From: Trematomus loennbergii
Lineage: Eukaryota; Chordata; Actinopteri; Perciformes; Nototheniidae
Direction: 5' to 3'
NCBI GenBank assembly: GCA_012861695.1
Contig: JAAOOA010000353.1
Location: 62,001-126,000, forward strand
DNA: 64,000 bases
The translations under genes and the position numbers were made by a program. This document shows, piece after piece, positions 58,661 through 64,000 of the stretch. The notes beneath the pieces were generated by a model, which ran no database searches, was not told the origin of the DNA, and worked only from the letters and a program-made list of their open reading frames with translations. Each line of letters starts with the position of its first letter. Within the stretch, counting starts at the first letter, position 1.

Positions 58661-58666
58661 TTTATT
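58661..58666 (-). terminator. Poly(A) signal of G5
   Basis: Complement AATAAA in TGCCAATAAAATAATAAAAT, about 110 bases after the G5 stop codon. Conserved before every G copy. Confidence 0.65.
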
Positions 58667-58775
58667 GGCAAAGCAAAAGATCAGATTCAGAAATCCCTTA
58701 TTTTCCCAGAGAGAGGGGAAAAGTGTGACATCGAAGGGAAAGTGCAGTGAAAATAAAAGACATTATAAATAAATA

Positions 58776-59825
58776 TTAAGCTAATGAAGCGTGTCCATTC
58801 TCTTCTGGAACACGAGGGTCTGTGATGGGTTGACTCTCCTCTTCTGTCGGAGATCTTCCTCCACCGGATGAGACATTTGATCTGCAGATCCTCTGCCTAC
58901 ACACAACACCAAGTGCAACCAGAACCAGAGCAGCGATGATGGCGATGGGGATCCACGGGGTCTTCTTCTGCTCCAGGGGAAACAGAACAAGAGGAACTTA
59001 GTATGATGTGAAAACTAAATGATGACACCTTAAACAAAACCCTAAAGTCCGATAATATCTAAGAGGTTTCCATAAGCTGCATTTTATAATCAATATTTGT
59101 AGTGTTGTACTCACGCATGGTGGCTGGGGGGTGCAGGTGATCTGTTCCGGGTTCCTCTCCTCTGGTGTATTCAGTGCAGGGCTGACCCTCATCCTCACAG
59201 CCTGCAGATGTCCCCTCTTTCTGTCCTTGAGGACGTAGAGAAAGTAATCTCCTCGGTCCTCAGGCTTCACCCCCTGCAGGGTCAGAGTCAGGTCTCCATC
59301 TGTCCTCCAGTGAGGGGCTACAGATGTTCTGTTCTCAAACCCTGAGCCCTGTGAGGTGCTTCCGGAGGAGAGGTCCAGCTCAAACACAAGCTGTGTGTTT
59401 CTCTCCACTCTGTACCTCCCGAGTTCTCCTGCAGTAAAGTAGTGGAAGGTAAAACCAGCAGCCTGTCCCTCAGGCACTGATTTCTCCGAGGATGTGATGA
59501 CATTCAGATGGATACGTTTCTCCTCTGAGCCGCAGGTTAGCCCGTACAGTCCCTGGTCGTTGATGTTGCTCCTGTTTAAGACCACGGACTCGTTTGGACT
59601 CATCCGGTCTTTGTAACCTGCTGCCGGCTTCCAGACATCCTCCAGACGAGCCACAGGCTGACTGCTTCCACCTGTCAAAGTGTGCTGAAGTGTCGCTCCT
59701 CTCTCGCTGCACTGTTCAGTCTCTGGAAACTGAACAGGGTCTCCTAATATCGTATCGACAGCTAGGCCTCCTACGAGAGGAAGGTGGACAATAAGTAAGA
59801 ACATGCGCAAAGTATGAGCTGCCAT
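58776..59825 (-). CDS. G5: intact two-Ig-domain type I membrane receptor-like gene (reference copy)
   Basis: Exon 1 (59825-59115, 237 codons) has a signal peptide (residues 1-22), Ig1 (about 23-110; Cys39, Cys98, motif NDQGLYGLTC) and a second Ig-like domain (about 112-215; EDRGDYFLY but no cysteine pair), then a Cys/Pro-rich stalk. Donor GTGAGT, phase 0. Exon 2 (58970-58776) starts QKKTPW, then the membrane helix IPIAIIAALVLVALGVV, a basic CRQRICR stop-transfer and an acidic tail ending ENGHASLA. Total 301 residues. Potential N-glycosylation at N78, N84 and N165. No ITIM, ITAM or charged membrane residue. Having both Ig domains and the signal peptide in one exon is unusual, as Ig domains normally have their own exons. 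I infer a cell-surface IgSF protein, possibly immune, but recognise no named family. Confidence 0.75.
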
Positions 59826-59970
59826 CTCGTCTTCTTCGTCTGGATCCTGTGCTTATTACAAGTGCTCTCTCGTTAATACTATTCTTTCAGAGCGCTGAGA
59901 GAGGTGCAGTTACAGCAGGTGTCCACAGAGTGCAGCCCAAGTCAGACTGAATCTTCTCCAAATGCTCTCT

Positions 59971-59979
59971 CTTTAAATA
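59971..59979 (-). promoter_or_regulatory. TATA-like element of G5
   Basis: The complement reads TATTTAAAG followed by AGAGAGCATTTGGAG, the family core motif. It is about 145 bases upstream of the ATG; G2, G3 and G4 have the same element. Confidence 0.5.
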
Positions 59980-60469
59980 CTCTTTGATTAGCAATCTGGG
60001 AGGAGTCTGAATTCAAGTTCCAAGTTCCAAATTCCAAGTTTATTGTAACCGAGATTTCAGAGAGAGGGCTCGGGCTCGACTTCTCGATGGAAGCTCGCGG
60101 TTGTTGAGCCGTGTATTCACCACGCTGAATGTCGGGCCCGGTACCTCTCTCTCACAGCTCGGGGGAAAAGGCTCATTCTGAAAGATCAGATCCCTCTCTC
60201 GTGCGCAAGCTCGCGGATGCAGCATTTTCCAGCTGTGTGGGAGAGTACTCGCGCACCTCTCCTGAGAGAGTTATATAGTTTATTATGATTTAAGCCCAAT
60301 ATAATAAATAAAACAATAATTTAGAAAGGTGAAATGTCCATACATGTGTTGTACATAAAGCACATTTAGATTGCCATATGATTACTGTGAAGTCCTGATA
60401 TTTGAGGAACTTTTCTCCCTCTGCCTCATGTGTTTTTGTCTCGAAAAGATCACCCATCATATTTTCTTC

Positions 60470-61015
60470 CAGAAATCCTCCCGTTGAGCCACACGAAGAC
60501 TGCTCTCCTTTTCAAACTGTGCTGAAGTCTCCTCTCTTCTTTCAGACTGTTTCTCTCTCGCTCTCCTGCTCGGCTCTCGGAGGGATAGTTACTGCCTCCT
60601 CCTCATTGGCTGCTTCCGTGTTCACGGGGCCGGCTGTTGGCCACGAGCTCTCTGTCAGTGAGCAGTGAGAGGCAGAATCTCGTTTGGGAGGAGTTGCTCT
60701 TTCAGATTCAGCCTTTTTTCCCCAGCTGTGAGAAAGAGGGAGCCTCGCTACAGCCGGCACCGTGAAGACACAGCTCAACATGTTCTCATTGGCTGGTCAG
60801 ACACACACAGGAGGGAGGCTGTGAGAGAGAGTGAGCTCGTGCCCGACAGCCGGCTCCGCGAAGTTGGAAGCAGCCAGTGAGTTAACGCAGCGAGAGCCGA
60901 GCAGGAGAGCGTGTGATTTTACGCGAGAGGCAAACACGGAAACAGCCTGAAAGAAGAGAGGAGACTTCAGCACATTTGAAAAAGGTCTTCGTGAGGCTCA
61001 ACGGGAGGATTTCTG
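60470..61015. repeat. Inverted repeat upstream of G5
   Basis: Same arms as at 35330-35885 and 48720-49265. Confidence 0.75.
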
Positions 61016-62448
61016 GTATGAGACAGAATCACTCGAGTCCGTGAACTTTAACAGCTCAAACACGACAAACTGACCAAGTTCAACTTTATTGTTGGTGTGT
61101 CAGATTGTACGCGGAGGGATCTTGATCTGAGAGTGAGACTGGAGAAGCCAACGGCGAAAGCAGCGACGAGCTCCATATGAGAGGGATTGAGTGGGCGCGA
61201 GAGCTTCGACAGCAGAGGGGTCACAGCGCGAGCCGCTGCTGTGGGGAGGGTCGTTCGAGTTGGCTCGCGCCTGACCTTACGCACAGGATTGTTTGAGCTG
61301 TGAGAGAGACGGGCGATTTCTTCGAGCTGCCGAAAGAGAGAGAGGCGGAAGCAGCCACAGACAGACTCAGACACGAGCTCCTGAGAGATTATTAGTTTAT
61401 TATTATCTAAAACAATATAATAAATAAAACAATCATTTAGAAAGGTGAAATGTCCACATGTGTTGTGCAAAGAGCATATTAAACTGCCATATAATTATTG
61501 TAAAGTCCTGATACTTGAGGAACTTTTCTCCCTCTGCCTCATGTGTTTTTGTCTCGAAAAGATCACCCATCATATTTCTCTTCCAGAAATCCTCCGTTGA
61601 GCCACACGAAGACTGCTTTCCTTTTTCAAACTGTGCTGAAGTCTCCTCTCTTCTTTCAGACTGTTTTCTCTCTCGCGTAAAATCACACGCTCTCCTGCTC
61701 GGCTCTCGGAGGGATAGTTACTCCTCCTCCTCATTGGCTGCTTCCGTGTTCACGGTGCGGCTGTCGGGCACGAGCCCTCTCTCTCAGCTGAAAAAAGAAT
61801 GTGTACGCCTCTGTGTGTCTGATCAGCAAATGAGAACATGAGTGCCTCATCCCCCTCTCTCGTATGGGATCTCGAGGATTCTTCCGTCTCTCTCACAGCT
61901 CAAACAATCCTGTGAGTAAGGTCAGGCGCGCGCCGACTCGAACAACGTCACCCTCCCCACAGCAGCAGCTCGCGCTGTGATATCTCTCCCTCTCGTTTGA
62001 GAGCTCGCAGTTGTTTCGTCAGTTTTTCAAACTCAGCTGAACAATTACTGCCTAAACTCTGAGTTACTGCACCGACTCTAACACCGACCCTCACACTGCA
62101 AGACTGTGTGCGCAGTCCTAACATTTATGGAAGGCCCTTTGAGCCACACACACTGCTTCCATCAGTCAACAAGTGCTCACTGTAGCCCTCAACCCTGTGT
62201 AAAAACAGCATCCCGCAGTTTATCAAAGAGATGTTACCGTCTGATGAGCTGGGTTTTTATTTCGTTTCCAACCGTCCATTTATATTATCCTTCTTTTTGA
62301 AATATTTTATGTGCATTTATTTCAAGATGCAGGTTTTCAATTTTAAATATTTGGGTTATTTTAAAATTTTGGAGAAAATATATTCACCTCCAGTCCAGCA
62401 CACAAACACAACACAATACATTTATTATTTTATTGGCAAAGCAAAAGA

Positions 62449-63030
62449 TAATCTCCTCGGTCTGGGCTTCACCCCCTGCAGGGTCAGAGTCAGGTCTCCA
62501 TCTGACTCCAGTGAGGGCTACAGATGTTCTGTTCTCAAACCCTGAGCCATGAGGTGCTTCCAGAGGAGAGGTCCAGCTCAAACACAAGCTGTGTGTTTCT
62601 CTCCACTCTGTACTCCCGAGTTCTCCTGCAGTAAAGTAGTGGAAGGTAAAACCAGCAGCCTGTCCCTCAGGCACTGATTTCTCCGAGGATGTGATGACAT
62701 TCAGATGGATAAGTTTCTCCTCTGAGCCGCAGGTTAGCCCGTACAGTCCCTGGTCGTGATGTTGCTCCTGTTTAAGACCACGGACTCGTTTGGACTCATC
62801 CGGTCTTTGTAACTGCTGCCGGCTTCCAGACATCCTCCAGACGAGCCACAGGCTGACTGCTTCCACCTGTCAAAGTGTGCTGAAGTGCGCTCTCTCTCCC
62901 TGCACTGTTCAGTCTCTGGAAACTGAACTCGGTCTCCTAATATCGTATTGACAGCTAGGCCTCCTACGAGAGGAAGGTGGAAAATAACTAAGAACGTGCG
63001 CAAAGTATGAGCTGCCATCTGAGCTGCCAT
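62449..63030 (-). pseudogene. G7: receptor copy lacking the membrane exon (same deletion as G6)
   Basis: ATG at 63030, MAAQMAAHTLRTFLVIFHLP signal peptide, then Ig1 and Ig2 up to EDRGDY and the same jump into the 3' untranslated region near 62449. Frame breaks come from missing single bases near 62888, 62757, 62612, 62510 and 62460. Shared breakpoint with G6 shows the deletion predates duplication of units B and C. Confidence 0.7.
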
Positions 63031-63330
63031 CTCCAGTCTTCTTCGGTGTTGTCTGGATCCTGTGAAGTGCTTCTTCCAAATGCACTCCACTCTCTTTTAT
63101 GCTTTTTTCTTCGGTAGGAGTCTGACTTAGGATCCGCCTTCTGTCTGCCGAACTGTGAGAGAGGGCCCAGCACCGGCTCTCACTCCACAGCAGACTCTCT
63201 CTCTCCTAAAAAACCCCACCATTCGTAAATGTGTAGAACTCCACAGCCTCTCCCTCGTAATGTTGACTCTCCCTCTCAAAACACCGGCTCTAGCCCCTGA
63301 GCAGACTCTCCCTCTCAAAGGACCGGGTTA

Positions 63331-63638
63331 GGGTCCCGGCTGGGGGGGGGTCCCCGGTGGTGGGGTCCCCGGTGGTGGGGTTCCCGGTGCAGGGGGTCCC
63401 GGTGCAGGGGGTCCCGGTGGTGGGGGTCCCGGTGGTGGGGGTCCCGGTGGTGGGGGTCCCAGTGATGGGGGTCCCGGTGGGGGGGTCCCGGAGATGGGGG
63501 TCCCGGTGGTGGGGGTCCCGGTGGTGGGGTCCCGGTGGTGGGGGTCCCGGTGAAGGGGGGTCCCGGTGGTAGGGGTCCCGGTGGTGGGGGTCCCGTTGGT
63601 GGGGGTCCCGGTGAAGGGGGGTCCCGGTGCTGGGGATC
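63331..63638. repeat. M3: G-rich minisatellite upstream of G7
   Basis: Same 15-bp unit as M1 and M2, about 20 copies, starting about 300 bp from the G7 ATG. The order of unit variants in M3 follows M2 closely, apart from a few units. Confidence 0.9.
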
Positions 63639-64000
63639 GTTTTTCCCTCTCAGCTGAAAAATTACTGCGTAAAATGTGAGTCACCTGCACTGACTCTAAC
63701 ACCGACCCTCACACTGCAAGACTGTGTGCGCAGTCCTAACATTATGGAAGGCCCTTTGAGCCACACACACTGCTTCCATCAGTCAACAAGTGCTCACTGT
63801 AGGCCCTCAAGCTGCGTAAAAACAGCATCCGAAGTTTATCAAAGAGATGTTACCGTCTGATGAGCTGGGTTTTTATTTCGTTTCCAACCGTCCATTTATA
63901 TTATCATACTTTTTGAAATCTATTGTCGCATTTATTTCAAGATGCAGGTTTTCAATTTTAAATATTTGGGTTATTTTAAAATGTTTTGGAGAAAATATAT

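Larger units (their letters stand above)
56499..64000. repeat. Higher-order unit C (cut by the window end): P4(+), G5(-), G7(-) with minisatellite
   Basis: Follows unit B element by element to the end of the window. It carries the most single-base deletions relative to A and B in 60-63 kb. Confidence 0.8.

Noticed and set aside
22925..64000. Repeated array interpreted as a CRISPR array or as rDNA
   Set aside because: Units are kilobases long with spliced gene copies, no short direct repeat with unique spacers, and no rRNA sequence.

Overview
The window looks like nuclear DNA of a teleost fish. The evidence is interrupted genes with GT-AG introns, immunoglobulin-superfamily (IgSF) genes of the butyrophilin type, dense hAT and TTAA-bounded (piggyBac-like) transposons, LINE tails of the ACAATAAAG...CCTTGAA type found in fish, and long CA, TG and TA microsatellites. 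No bacterial operon, tRNA, rRNA or CRISPR array was seen.

Left part, 1-22.9 kb. A minus-strand ENDOD1-like secreted nuclease gene (1-2466, continuing off the left edge) has a Ser/Thr-rich mucin-like tail. A 644-bp hAT element with a perfect 8-bp target duplication sits inside that tail. Nested transposons follow (3131-5709 and 6449-7522). A minus-strand butyrophilin-like gene spans 11242-16499: signal peptide, IgV, IgC split over two exons, membrane segment and coiled-coil tail. Its last exon and 3' flank recur in inverted orientation at 19816-20360, next to a hAT transposase remnant, a 103-bp satellite and a broken Ty3/gypsy pol fragment.

Right part, about 22.9-64 kb. This is a complex array built from one small IgSF gene family. 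The best copy (58776-59825, minus) predicts a 301-residue type I membrane protein, with signal peptide and two Ig-like domains in one exon and membrane segment plus short tail in a second. I count thirteen copies or pieces: five of full architecture on the minus strand (G1-G5), two minus-strand copies that lost the membrane exon by one shared deletion (G6, G7), two short plus-strand fusions with an open frame (S1, S2), and four plus-strand promoter/signal-peptide pieces that run into array sequence (P1-P4). They lie in a higher-order repeat of about 11.5-11.75 kb with the order P(+), G(-), G'(-), S(+). There is one incomplete older unit on the left, two whole units, and a third cut by the right edge. 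Between the genes lie long inverted repeats and, upstream of G1, G6 and G7, a G-rich 15-bp minisatellite. A 1925-bp LTR element (42201-44125) with identical 241-bp LTRs and an ATAT duplication entered only one unit; sister units keep the empty site.

The sequence appears to carry many one-base deletions. Frame breaks in the nuclease and butyrophilin genes fall in short homopolymers, and paralogous array copies differ mostly by single missing bases, increasingly so towards 60-63 kb. Several apparent pseudogenes may therefore be consensus errors of a long-read assembly. All family calls are from reading the sequence; no database search was done.
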